DNA from: a virus
Reading direction: 5' to 3' (one strand)
Virus record (IMG/VR): IMGVR_UViG_3300007542_000061
Location: 1 to 38,863 of that record
DNA: 38,863 nucleotides
The notes under the pieces: generated by a model
Seen by the model: only the letters and a program-made list of their open reading frames with translations
The model's database searches: none
Told to the model about the DNA's origin: nothing
Made by a program: the position numbers and the translations under genes
Shown here: positions 29,810 through 37,885 of the stretch, piece by piece
Numbering within the stretch: the stretch's first letter is position 1
Layout of the letters: each line of letters starts with the position of its first letter

Positions 29810-29966
29810 CAAGCCACATTGCTGGGGCTCGGCTCTGCCGGGTCAGGGCTCAGAACAAATCTGCACCAGCTGCGGGGCGCGCCAGTCAGCAGCACCAGAG
29901 CAGTGCCCAGGAGGTCACCCTGCGGCGATCACCGAGACGGTGCACGATTATGACCCGCTTGCATAA
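29787..29966 (+). CDS. Small cysteine-rich (zinc-finger-like) protein
   Basis: A 59-residue frame starts at ATG 29787, after GGGGG at 6 bases. It overlaps the previous gene by 23 bases and the next by 17. It has His11-Cys12, ICTSCGARQ and CPGGH, a C-x2-C-type zinc-binding pattern, and ends DYDPLA. It fills the only gap between neighbouring genes, which supports it being real. Function unknown. Confidence 0.55.
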   Translation: MTNTAYTSKPHCWGSALPGQGSEQICTSCGARQSAAPEQCPGGHPAAITETVHDYDPLA

Positions 29967-30147
29967 CACCATCACCCTCGACGTCCCTGAGATCGACGAG
30001 GGCGTCATGAGGATCGAGACAAACGACGGTGGCGGCCATCCGGTACTTTTGTTTGAGCCAGCTGACGCGGACTACTTGCTGGTCTTCAACTGGGGCACAG
30101 GTCGATACGAGCCACCCGTGGAGGTAATCACCCAATGGCCGACCTAG
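29950..30147 (+). CDS. Hypothetical small protein before large terminase
   Basis: This 65-residue acidic protein is predicted mostly beta (TITLDVPEIDEG, VLLFEPADADYLLVFNWG). It overlaps the cysteine-rich frame upstream by 17 bases and the terminase start downstream by 13 bases. It has only a weak ribosome site, so it may depend on coupling. No family is recognised; the position suggests a packaging accessory. Confidence 0.55.
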   Translation: MTRLHNTITLDVPEIDEGVMRIETNDGGGHPVLLFEPADADYLLVFNWGTGRYEPPVEVITQWPT

Positions 30148-31616
30148 CCACCGCCAACAAGCAGATCGCAGACGAGATGGCGGCCTGCTACGCCGATCCG
30201 CTGCGTCATGTGCTGATCAGCTACCCGTGGGGCACCGGCCAGCTCAAGGGCAGGGCTGGACCGCAGGACTGGCAACAGCAGCTGCTGACCGAGGTCGGGA
30301 ACGAGGTGCTGGCGCGCGGCTTCGATGGCATGAGCCCGGTCGCTCCGCTGCAGTTCAGCACCGCCTCAGGTCACGGCATCGGCAAGTCTGCCATCGTGGC
30401 GTGGCTGATCCGGTGGATCATGGACACCCGGCCGTTCGCCAAGGGCGTGGTCACAGCCAACACCGGCGAGCAGCTGCGAACCAAGACGTGGTCGGAGCTG
30501 GCCAAGTGGCACGGCATGGGGCTGACGCATCACTGGTACGAGCTCAACAGCGGCAGCGGGTCGCTGAACATGTACCACAAAGACTTCCGCGAGACGTGGC
30601 GCGTCGACGCCCTGACCAGCCGTGAGGAGAACAGCGAGGCCTTCGCCGGGCTGCACGCTGCCAACAGCACGCCGTTCTACATCTTCGACGAGGCGTCGGC
30701 CGTGCCCGACCGGATCTACGAGGTGCGAGAGGGCGGCCTGACCGACGGCGAGCCCATGACGTTCGACTTCGGAAACCCGACGCGGAACAGCGGCCGCTTC
30801 TACCAGAACATGCTCGGCAGGTTTCGCAACAACTACATCCGGCGGTTCATCGACAGCCGAACCGTCGAGCAGACCAACAAGGAGCTATTCGATCAATGGG
30901 CAAAGGACTATGGCGAGGACAGCGACTTCTTCAAGGTGCGCGTCAGGGGCATGTTCCCGGATGCTGGATCTCTGCAGTTCATCAGCGTCGGAGACGTCGA
31001 GAAGTGCATCGAGCAAGAGGTGTTCGTCGGTCCCAGTGAGCCTCTGGTCATGGGTGTGGATGTCGCCCGGTTTGGTGACGACAGCAGCGTGATCTGGATG
31101 CGGCAGGGCCGGGACGCTGAGAGCCAAGGCATGTACGTCTATCAGCAGATCGACACCATGACGCTGGCAGCTGAGGTCTCACGCATCGCCAACGAGAAGA
31201 ACCCGGACGCGATCATGGTCGACGGTGGCGGCGTGGGTGGACCGGTGGTTGATCGCCTGCGCCAGCTCGGTCACGATGTGATTGAGATTAACTTCGGGGC
31301 CAAGGCCACACAGCGCGGCTACGCAAACATGAGGGCCCAGATGTGGGGCAACATGCGCGACGCCATCAAGGTAGGCATCAGGCTGCCTGATGACGAGGAT
31401 CTCAAGACGGACCTGACCGGCGTCGAGTACGGCTACAACATCCGCAACGAGATCCAGCTGGAGCGCAAAGAGGACATGAAGAAGCGCGGGCTTAGTAGCC
31501 CTGACATGGCCGATGCCCTCGCCCTGACATATGCTCTGCCGGTTCATCAGTCCTCCCGGGCCGGGTACGACGGTGCAAACTATCAGCAGGCAAAGCACGA
31601 GTATGACCCCTTCTGA
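30135..31616 (+). CDS. Terminase large subunit
   Basis: This 493-residue packaging motor has a Walker A-like SGHGIGKS (78-85), Walker B FYIFDEAS (181-188), and a C-terminal RNase H-like nuclease with MGVDVARFGDD (Asp309), IMVDGGGVGGPVVD (Asp363) and LSSPDMADALALTYA (Asp457/Asp460). It moves phage DNA into the procapsid and cuts it. Length and motif order match the terminase of podo- and siphophages of alphaproteobacteria. GAGGT precedes the ATG inside the previous gene. Confidence 0.95.
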   Translation: MADLATANKQIADEMAACYADPLRHVLISYPWGTGQLKGRAGPQDWQQQLLTEVGNEVLARGFDGMSPVAPLQFSTASGHGIGKSAIVAWLIRWIMDTRPFAKGVVTANTGEQLRTKTWSELAKWHGMGLTHHWYELNSGSGSLNMYHKDFRETWRVDALTSREENSEAFAGLHAANSTPFYIFDEASAVPDRIYEVREGGLTDGEPMTFDFGNPTRNSGRFYQNMLGRFRNNYIRRFIDSRTVEQTNKELFDQWAKDYGEDSDFFKVRVRGMFPDAGSLQFISVGDVEKCIEQEVFVGPSEPLVMGVDVARFGDDSSVIWMRQGRDAESQGMYVYQQIDTMTLAAEVSRIANEKNPDAIMVDGGGVGGPVVDRLRQLGHDVIEINFGAKATQRGYANMRAQMWGNMRDAIKVGIRLPDDEDLKTDLTGVEYGYNIRNEIQLERKEDMKKRGLSSPDMADALALTYALPVHQSSRAGYDGANYQQAKHEYDPF

Positions 31617-31624
31617 TGCTGGTA

Positions 31625-31653
31625 TCGACAGGCACGGGCCTTTCGTGTACATT
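31625..31653 (+). promoter_or_regulatory. Weak candidate promoter before the acetyltransferase gene
   Basis: TCGACA (31625-31630) and TACATT (31648-31653) are 17 bases apart in the 63-base gap after the terminase. Both hexamers deviate from consensus. It is the only gap of that size in the packaging-portal run. Confidence 0.3.
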
Positions 31654-31679
31654 CGAAGCAACATTCAGGAGGGTATCTG

Positions 31680-32144
31680 ATGCTGATTAGACGGGCAGAA
31701 ACCATCTACGACATCGACAAGATGATCGAGCTTGGCGCGCAAATGCACGCCGACAGCCGGTTTGCGTCGATGCCGTACGACAAGGTCAAGCTCCGGTCCT
31801 ATGGCCATCTGGCCCTCGGCAAGCCCGACGACTGGGGCGTGTTCATCGCCGAGGACAAGACCGGCGAGGTGCAGGCCATGATCGCTGTGTACGTCAGCCC
31901 GTTCTACTTCACAGACGAACGCAAACACACCAACGACTTCTTCCTGTACGTCGCCAAGGGCAAGCGCGGTGGCATCGCCGCTGCGCGCTGCGTCAAGGCG
32001 GTCGAGGCATGGGCAGCCGAGGTCGGGGTGAACGAGATCCAGTTCGGCATCACCGCCGGGATCGACGATGACGCAGCCGAGCGCCTGTACCGGGCGCTGG
32101 GCTACAACATGACAGGGCGCATCATGACAAAAGGAGTTCAGTGA
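31680..32144 (+). CDS. GNAT-family N-acetyltransferase
   Basis: This 154-residue protein starts LIRRAETIYDIDKMIEL and has a central strand pair (WGVFIAEDKTGEVQAMIAVYV). It also has the acetyl-CoA loop region YVAKGKRGGIAAARCVKAVE and an ending RLYRALGYNMTGRIMTK, the usual GNAT order. It transfers acetyl from acetyl-CoA to an unknown amine. It has a good AGGAGG ribosome site. Such genes recur between terminase and portal in short-tailed phages; the target (host protein, antibiotic-like compound or virion protein) is not known. Confidence 0.8.
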   Translation: MLIRRAETIYDIDKMIELGAQMHADSRFASMPYDKVKLRSYGHLALGKPDDWGVFIAEDKTGEVQAMIAVYVSPFYFTDERKHTNDFFLYVAKGKRGGIAAARCVKAVEAWAAEVGVNEIQFGITAGIDDDAAERLYRALGYNMTGRIMTKGVQ

Positions 32145-32145
32145 T

Positions 32146-32361
32146 ATGTGTGGAGGAGGCCCTTCGGCACCGCCGCCCCCGGCGGCACCCCCCCCGGCAC
32201 CTACCCTGCAGGATGTTTCAGCAGGTCGCGCACGGGCAGATGCAGCAGCACGCGCTCGTGTCCAGCGGGGCGTTGGCGGCAGCGTACGCAATGAAGGCGG
32301 CGCGCAAGGTCTAGGCCTCGTCGACACCCAGCGTGCCCTCAAGACGTTGACGGGTCAGTAA
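32146..32361 (+). CDS. Small Pro/Ala-rich protein of unknown function
   Basis: This 71-residue protein begins MCGGGP followed by a run of Pro and Ala (about 6-20), then an Arg/Ala-rich helix (AGRARADAAARARVQRG) and a C-terminal LKTLTGQ. Similar MCGGG-starting proteins precede the portal gene in related phages. The N-terminal Cys is not preceded by a signal, so it is not a standard lipoprotein. Its stop overlaps the next small frame as TAATG. Confidence 0.6.
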   Translation: MCGGGPSAPPPPAAPPPAPTLQDVSAGRARADAAARARVQRGVGGSVRNEGGAQGLGLVDTQRALKTLTGQ

Positions 32362-32453
32362 TGGCCCAGCAGCGAACCAACGCCGCGATCACCGAGAGGG
32401 CGAAGGAGCCAGCACCGGCACCTCCGCCCAAGCCCTCGCTGTCAGGAAAGTAG
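32361..32453 (+). CDS. Candidate 30-residue coupled protein
   Basis: ATG 32361 overlaps the previous stop (TAATG) and opens a 30-residue frame with a Pro/Ala-rich second half and a Lys end (LSGK). It fills the gap before the membrane protein and could be translated by re-initiation. The composition resembles the gene before it, so it may be its detached C-terminal part. Confidence 0.4.
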   Translation: MAQQRTNAAITERAKEPAPAPPPKPSLSGK

Positions 32454-32462
32454 AGCGAGTGA

Positions 32463-32660
32463 ATGACGACAGCATGGGTTTTCCCAGCCGTGATTTTCTT
32501 GGTTCTTGGAGCCGGGTCAGTTGCTGCTGGTCGCGCATCTGGTTGGTCTGCTCACAAGCAGGGCAACCCACAGGGTGATCTTCTTGGATACGTCCTTGGG
32601 GTATTCCTTTGGATCGGGTCCGTTATTAGCGCCGCCTATCTCGGCGCAGTTTTACATTGA
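32463..32660 (+). CDS. Small two-span membrane protein
   Basis: This 65-residue protein has two hydrophobic segments (about 4-22, WVFPAVIFLVLGAGSVAAG, and 42-63, GYVLGVFLWIGSVISAAYLG) joined by a polar loop. It has no catalytic motif. It lies just before the portal gene. It may be a holin-like or superinfection-exclusion-type membrane protein; nothing in the sequence decides between these. Confidence 0.6.
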   Translation: MTTAWVFPAVIFLVLGAGSVAAGRASGWSAHKQGNPQGDLLGYVLGVFLWIGSVISAAYLGAVLH

Positions 32661-32670
32661 GGAGCCCTAA

Positions 32671-34410
32671 ATGGTAGCCCAGACGCCAGAAAACCTCATG
32701 AACAGCTCGCTCAAGGGCAAGCGTGGATCGATCTTCCTGCGGTGGAAGCGCCTCGAGGATGACCGGTCAAGCTGGCGTTCTCATTGGATCGAGATCTCGG
32801 ACCACCTGATCCCTCGTCGGGGCAGGTATCTGCTCGAGAGCCAGAACTCCAAGGGCCGCAAACGCAGCAACAAGATCGTCGACAACACCGGGGGGCAGGC
32901 TCTGCGGACCCTGTCTGCTGGGATGATGAGCGGGATGACCAGCCCAGCCCGGCCGTGGTTTCGTTTGCAGACCCCAGACCCGGAGCTGATGGAGAGCGGC
33001 GGGGTCAAGGACTGGCTCAGTCAGGTCGAGCGGATCCTGCGCCACATCCTCACGCGCTCGAACTTCTACAACACCGCGTCGACCCTATACACCGAGCTCG
33101 GGGCCTTCGGCACCGGGGCTCTATACCGTCGACGCCACCCGACTGACACCGTCTCGTTCCGCCCCTTCACGGCTGGTGAGTATGTCATCGCAGAAGATGA
33201 ATACGGCAGCGTCAACACGCTGGCCCGAGAGTTCACCATGAGCGTGTCCCAGATCGTTGAGCAGTTCGTGATCAACAAGATCGACGGCCGAGAGGACTGG
33301 TCGAACGTGTCCCGGGCAGTCAAGCGTCTGTGGGACCAGAAGAACTACGACGAGCGCGTTGACGTGATCCATATGATCCAGCCTCGCCGCATGGAAGACC
33401 GCGACCTCACCCGCCCGCTCGACCCCAAGAATAAGGCCTTCATGGACGTCTACATGGAGAAGGGAGCTGATGGCGACAAGCTGCTGCAAGAGGGCGGGTA
33501 CGACAAGTTCCCGGCCTACTGCCCTCGCTGGGATGTGCTGGGTGGTGATGTCTACGGGGTGAGCCCGGGCATGGAGCACCTCGGCGACATCAAGCAGCTG
33601 CAGCATGAGCAGAAGCGCAAAGCGCAGGCAATTGACAAGATGGTCAACCCACCCATGGTGGCGAGCATGTCGCTGAAGGGCAAGCCGTCTACCGTACTCC
33701 CGGGCGGCACGACGTACGTCGACCAGATGCAGGGCAGTCAGGGGTTCCAGCCAGCCTACACCGTGCAGCCTCGCGTCAACGAGCTGATGATGGACATCCA
33801 AGAGGTACAGAACCGCATCCAGCGCGGGTTCTACGCTGACCTGTTTGCAATGATGATCAACAGTGATCGCCGGATGATGACGGCCACCGAAGTGGCAGAA
33901 CGTCACGAGGAGAAGCTGGTGCTGCTCGGCCCGGTGCTGCAGCGCCTGAACACCGAGTTCCTCGACCCTCTGGTTGAGGACGTGTTCCTGTTTGCGCTCG
34001 AGGCAGGCATGCTCCCGCCGCCGCCTCCCGTCCTCGAGGGCGTCGACCTAGACGTCAAGTACATCTCCCTGTTGGCGCAGGCGCAGGAGGCCGTTGCCGC
34101 ATCGTCCATCGAGCGCACCTTCTCGTTCGCTGGAAACCTCTCTGCCGTGTTCCCGGACATCATCGACAACCTCGATGCCGACATGGCGATCCGTCAATAC
34201 GGGGAGATCCTCGGCACCAGTGCGGACATCATCCGCGAAACCGATGCCGTGGCCCAGCTTCGTCAGCAGCGCGCAGAGGCCCAAGCTCAGGAGCAGCAGA
34301 TGATGCAGCTGCAGCAGGGCGCGCAGGCAGCCAAGGTGCTGTCTGAAGCTGACACGCAGAACCCGAATGCCCTCACCGATCTGCTGCAAGGTGGAGGCGT
34401 AACCGTATGA
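32671..34410 (+). CDS. Portal protein (head-tail connector)
   Basis: This 579-residue protein matches the podovirus head-tail connector family in length and landmarks: RWKRLEDDRSSWRSHWIEI near the start, DNTGGQALRTLSAGMMSGMTSPARPWFRL, LYTELGAFGTGALY, VQNRIQRGFYADLFAMM and MTATEVAERHEEKLVLLGPV. It forms the dodecameric ring through which DNA enters. The C-terminus is Gln/Ala-rich and helical, the usual barrel part. Its stop overlaps the next start (ATGA). Confidence 0.95.
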   Translation: MVAQTPENLMNSSLKGKRGSIFLRWKRLEDDRSSWRSHWIEISDHLIPRRGRYLLESQNSKGRKRSNKIVDNTGGQALRTLSAGMMSGMTSPARPWFRLQTPDPELMESGGVKDWLSQVERILRHILTRSNFYNTASTLYTELGAFGTGALYRRRHPTDTVSFRPFTAGEYVIAEDEYGSVNTLAREFTMSVSQIVEQFVINKIDGREDWSNVSRAVKRLWDQKNYDERVDVIHMIQPRRMEDRDLTRPLDPKNKAFMDVYMEKGADGDKLLQEGGYDKFPAYCPRWDVLGGDVYGVSPGMEHLGDIKQLQHEQKRKAQAIDKMVNPPMVASMSLKGKPSTVLPGGTTYVDQMQGSQGFQPAYTVQPRVNELMMDIQEVQNRIQRGFYADLFAMMINSDRRMMTATEVAERHEEKLVLLGPVLQRLNTEFLDPLVEDVFLFALEAGMLPPPPPVLEGVDLDVKYISLLAQAQEAVAASSIERTFSFAGNLSAVFPDIIDNLDADMAIRQYGEILGTSADIIRETDAVAQLRQQRAEAQAQEQQMMQLQQGAQAAKVLSEADTQNPNALTDLLQGGGVTV

Positions 34411-34700
34411 CGTATGACGCATCAGATCCTGAGCAGGTTGCGAAGGCCGAGAAGCTCGAGGCGGATGTCCAGCGAGATCTGGACTACATCCTCAAGGAGC
34501 CTCGCGGCCGCCGGTTCTTGTATGGGCTGATCCATGATACATGCCATATTGGTCGGGTAAGTCACGTCCCCGGAGACAGTGACAGCACCGCCTTCAACGA
34601 AGGGGCCAGAGCTATTGGCGAGGCCCTGCTCGAGCAGATCCGTACACGGGCGAAAGCCAAGTACATGCTGATGCTCGATGAAAACCACTTTGAGCCTTAG
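34407..34700 (+). CDS. Bbp19-like head protein
   Basis: This 97-residue protein has LDYILKEPRGRRFLYGLI, CHIGRVS and STAFNEGARAIGEALLEQI, the pattern of the Bbp19 family found between portal and scaffold genes in Bordetella phage BPP-1-like phages. It has a cysteine in the same central position (DTCHIG). It overlaps the portal stop by 4 bases. The exact structural role is not settled. Confidence 0.75.
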   Translation: MTYDASDPEQVAKAEKLEADVQRDLDYILKEPRGRRFLYGLIHDTCHIGRVSHVPGDSDSTAFNEGARAIGEALLEQIRTRAKAKYMLMLDENHFEP

Positions 34701-34717
34701 GAAGAGAGGATCACCAC

Positions 34718-35383
34718 ATGACCGAAGAGACCACCGGCGACCTGATCGCTGACACCACAGAAACAACTGAGACCTCGACGGCTGACACAGCCGCCGAGGA
34801 CAGCCCGCTGGCGGAAGCCGCAGGCGAAGGAGATGCCGCCGATCTGCTGTCGGGTGACGAGAGCGGTGGAAGTGAGGGCGTGCCAGACGCGTACACCTTC
34901 GAGCCGCCCGAGGGCCTCACTATCGATGAGGAAACCAAGGGCAAGATTGAGGCGTTTTCCGATCAGGCGCGCGAGATGGGGCTGAACCAAAAGCAGTATC
35001 AGACCCTGATCGAGTACGACCTCAATCGCGCGCAGCAGTTCAACGATCAGGCTGTTGAGGGCTGGACCACGCGGGTTGAAGACTGGCGAAAGAGCGCCAA
35101 GGCTGACAAAGAGATTGGGGGCGAGCAGTTCTCCGCCAACCTCAAGGTAGCCGAAAATGCCATCAAGCAGTTCGGTGATCCCGATCTGCGGGCCTTGCTC
35201 AAATCGCCAAGCGTCGACAACCCAAGCGGACTGGCCATCGGCAACCATCCTGCGGTGCTGCGTTTCCTGAACCGCGTGGGCAAGGCAATCGCCGATCCTA
35301 TCCTGCTGCAGGGCGACGCTGCCCCGCAGACGGAAGGAACCTTGAAGCGAATGTATCCGTCCATGTTTGACAAATCGGCGTAA
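34718..35383 (+). CDS. Capsid scaffolding protein
   Basis: This 221-residue protein has a disordered, very acidic Thr/Glu/Ala-rich N-terminus (1-60) and a helical C-terminal part. That part holds EIGGEQFSANLKVAENAIKQ, FGDPDLRALLKS, GNHPAVLRFLNRVGKAIADP and a basic end (TLKRMYPSMF). This order is typical of scaffold proteins that lie directly before the major capsid gene and leave the procapsid on maturation. A GAGAGGA site lies upstream. Confidence 0.8.
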   Translation: MTEETTGDLIADTTETTETSTADTAAEDSPLAEAAGEGDAADLLSGDESGGSEGVPDAYTFEPPEGLTIDEETKGKIEAFSDQAREMGLNQKQYQTLIEYDLNRAQQFNDQAVEGWTTRVEDWRKSAKADKEIGGEQFSANLKVAENAIKQFGDPDLRALLKSPSVDNPSGLAIGNHPAVLRFLNRVGKAIADPILLQGDAAPQTEGTLKRMYPSMFDKSA

Positions 35384-35401
35384 GAATAAGGAGGGCCCAT
35401 C

Positions 35402-36400
35402 ATGGCCACACTTGGCGTCAAGAACCCGACCCTAGCGGATCTCGCAAAGGTCACCGACCCCGACGGCAGCATCGCAGATGTTGTCGAGATCCTCAACGAG
35501 ACCAACGAGATCCTGATGGATATGACGTGGCTCGAGGGTAACCTGACTACCGGTCACCGGTCGTCTATCCGTTCGGGTCTCCCGACCCCGACTTGGCGTA
35601 AGCTCTACGGCGGCGTGCAGCCGACCAAGAGCCGTGCGGTCCAAGTGACGGACACCTGCGGCATGCTGGAAGATTACGCGGAGGTCGACAAGGCCCTCGT
35701 GGATATGGCGGGTGACCCCGCTGCCTTCCGTCTGCAGGAGGATCGTCCTCACGTTGAGGGCATGAACCAAGAGATCTCGGACACCCTCTTCTACGGCGAC
35801 GAAACAACCGCCCCCGAAGAGTTCACCGGCTTTGCTCCTCGCTATAATGATCTATCTGCCGAGAACGCCGACAACATCATCAACGGCGATGGGGTCGGTG
35901 CCGACAACGCCTCGATCTGGCTGATCTGCTGGTCGCCAAACACTTGCCACGGCATCGTGCCGAAGGGCTCGACTGCTGGTCTCAAGCAGCGTGACTTGGG
36001 TGAAGTGACCATCGAAGACGCCGACGGCAACAACGGCCGCATGCAGGCGTACCGTACGCACTATCGTTGGGATGCGGGCCTCTCGGTTCGTGACTGGCGC
36101 TACGTCGTACGCATCGCCAACATCGACCGCTCTCTGCTGACCGCAGATCTGTCGACTGGTGCCGACCTGAACGACCTCATGCACCGCGCTGTGACAGAGA
36201 TCCCGAACCCTGCGTTCGGTCGCTGTGCGTGGTACATGGACAAGCAGATGCTTGCGTTCCTGCGTCGCCAGACGTCCAGTGCGGTCGCCAACTCGACGCT
36301 GACCACCGACATGGTTGGCGGCACGATGCAGACCTCGTGGGGTGGCTATCCGATCCGTCGGGTGGATGCTCTGTCCATCAACGAAGCTCGCGTCGTGTGA
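35402..36400 (+). CDS. Major capsid protein, BPP-1 (Bbp17)-like
   Basis: This 332-residue protein begins with TLADLAKVTDPDGSIADVVE and NEILMDMTWLEGN, followed by GHRSSIRSGLPTPTWRKLYGG, and continues DKALVDMAGDPAAFRLQED and EISDTLFYGD. This pattern is shared by BPP-1-like major capsid proteins of HK97 fold. It should build the icosahedral shell with the cement protein encoded next. GGAGGG lies before the ATG. Confidence 0.92.
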   Translation: MATLGVKNPTLADLAKVTDPDGSIADVVEILNETNEILMDMTWLEGNLTTGHRSSIRSGLPTPTWRKLYGGVQPTKSRAVQVTDTCGMLEDYAEVDKALVDMAGDPAAFRLQEDRPHVEGMNQEISDTLFYGDETTAPEEFTGFAPRYNDLSAENADNIINGDGVGADNASIWLICWSPNTCHGIVPKGSTAGLKQRDLGEVTIEDADGNNGRMQAYRTHYRWDAGLSVRDWRYVVRIANIDRSLLTADLSTGADLNDLMHRAVTEIPNPAFGRCAWYMDKQMLAFLRRQTSSAVANSTLTTDMVGGTMQTSWGGYPIRRVDALSINEARVV

Positions 36401-36423
36401 GCTGAGGAACAGGAGAAAACATC

Positions 36424-36891
36424 ATGATCCTCGACACCCTACTGGAGTTCGCCGATGCGACCAGCGTTGCGGCAGCCGCCAGCACCGCCCTCATCGGCGA
36501 CGTCATCGACCTGCAGGAAGCGCGGGACATCGGCAACGGTGAGCCCGTCTACCTCGTCATCCAGTGCGCCACTTCGATCATCACCGGCGGTGCCGCCGGT
36601 ACGATCAAGTTCCAGCTGGCATCGGATGCACAGGCAGCCATCGCAACTAATGGCTCTGCCACCGTGCATTACGACACCGGCACGTTCGTCACCGACGGTG
36701 ACGATGCAAACGCACTGGACGCAGGTGCCACCATCGCAGCCATTGCGCTGCCGATGGAGGGTAACGCCTACGAGCGCTACCTCGGCATCCTGTGCACGAT
36801 TGGTACGACCACGGTCACGGCTGGCGCGATCAACGCCTTCCTGACCAGCGACGTGGCGAAGTGGAAGGCCTACCCGGACGGCCAAAGCTAA
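36424..36891 (+). CDS. Bbp16-like capsid cement protein
   Basis: This 155-residue beta-rich protein begins MILDTLLEFADATSV, has DLQEARDIGNGEPVYLVIQC and IAAIALPMEGNAYERYLGI, and ends with DVAKWKAYPDGQS. It matches the BPP-1 cement protein family (Bbp16) in size, features and place right after the capsid gene. It should bind outside the shell and stabilise it. A strong hairpin follows the stop. Confidence 0.85.
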   Translation: MILDTLLEFADATSVAAAASTALIGDVIDLQEARDIGNGEPVYLVIQCATSIITGGAAGTIKFQLASDAQAAIATNGSATVHYDTGTFVTDGDDANALDAGATIAAIALPMEGNAYERYLGILCTIGTTTVTAGAINAFLTSDVAKWKAYPDGQS

Positions 36892-36899
36892 CCTAAACT

Positions 36900-36921
36900 G
36901 GTGGGGCCTCCGGGCCCCACC
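36900..36921 (+). terminator. Stable UCCG-loop hairpin after the capsid/cement genes
   Basis: GGTGGGGCC and GGCCCCACC form a perfect 9-bp stem around TCCG, a UNCG-class tetraloop. No U-tract follows. It may partly terminate transcription or protect the 3' end of the abundant capsid message. Confidence 0.55.
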
Positions 36922-36952
36922 TCCACCGATCTAGGAAGAGTGAGATCACCCC

Positions 36953-37282
36953 ATGGCTATCAACGTACGTTTCGACAAGAACGGATACTACCACCCCGCC
37001 TATGGCCGCATGGGCCGAGGCAAGAACGCAGGCCTCATCTACTCCCTGCCAGACTTCTTTGCTGACGAGGGCAAGCTCCCGATGAGCGCGACCATCATCC
37101 GCGACAAAGAGACGCTCGAGGCGATCCTCGAGGAGGAGGAGCAGACCAAGCCCATCAAGCCAAAGCTGGTGGATGAAGAGCAGCTGAAGCGCGCAGAAGA
37201 GGGCACCGTGTCCCCGGTCAGCAACCGCCGACCTCCCGTCACATCCAGAACCAGCCGACGCAAGTCTAGCTCCGAGGAATAA
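36953..37282 (+). CDS. Hypothetical virion-region protein
   Basis: This 109-residue protein has a compact N-terminal part (1-50: FDKNGYYHPAYGRMGRGKNA, LIYSLPDFFADEG), then an acidic helix (LEAILEEEEQT) and a basic disordered tail (NRRPPVTSRTSRRKSS). It lies between cement and tail adaptor genes. No family is recognised by name; it may be a small head or head-tail completion protein. Confidence 0.6.
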   Translation: MAINVRFDKNGYYHPAYGRMGRGKNAGLIYSLPDFFADEGKLPMSATIIRDKETLEAILEEEEQTKPIKPKLVDEEQLKRAEEGTVSPVSNRRPPVTSRTSRRKSSSEE

Positions 37283-37285
37283 CCC

Positions 37286-37882
37286 ATGGCCTCCGAAGTA
37301 CAGATCGCGCGCCTAGCGCTCCAGAACATCGGTGATCGTTACGACATCACCTCACTGAGCGAAGCAACGCCAGAGGCCGAGCAGGTCAATCTGGTGTTCA
37401 ACGATGTGCGCGACACGGTACTTCGCGAGCACCCGTGGAAGTTCGCCCGCAAATACGCGACCCCGGCCTCGCTGGTCGGGCTCGTTCCGGGCAAATGGGA
37501 CTACATGTACGCGTACCCCAGCGACGCCCTGCGGGTGATCCGCATCGTCAACCCGCTGGGTGACGATCAACCGCCTATCCGGTTCGAGATCGCCAACAAC
37601 GCCGACGATGTGCAGGTCATCCTGACCAACGAGAGCGAGCCGACCATCGAGTACACCAAACAGATCACCGACCCGCAGCAGTTCGACCCGCAGTTCGTGA
37701 TCGCCCTGTCCTACCGGCTGGCCCAGTACATCGCGATGCCGATCACCGGCGATCGCTCCATCCTGTCCGACATGAGGGCGCTGGCAGACATCGAGATCAA
37801 CAAGGCCAAGGCCACCGACGCAAACGAAGGTTTCGAAGCACCAGCACCGGCTCAGGCCAGCTGGATCTCTGCGAGGTACTAA
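37286..37882 (+). CDS. Tail tubular protein A-like (adaptor)
   Basis: This 198-residue protein has IARLALQNIGDRYDITSL, LVFNDVRDTVLREHPWKFAR, WDYMYAYPSDALRVIRI and FVIALSYRLAQYIAMPITG, the order of T7 gp11-type adaptors. These bind under the portal and connect it to the nozzle. It lies 3 bases before the nozzle gene, as in T7-like phages. Confidence 0.9.
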   Translation: MASEVQIARLALQNIGDRYDITSLSEATPEAEQVNLVFNDVRDTVLREHPWKFARKYATPASLVGLVPGKWDYMYAYPSDALRVIRIVNPLGDDQPPIRFEIANNADDVQVILTNESEPTIEYTKQITDPQQFDPQFVIALSYRLAQYIAMPITGDRSILSDMRALADIEINKAKATDANEGFEAPAPAQASWISARY

Positions 37883-37885
37883 TCC

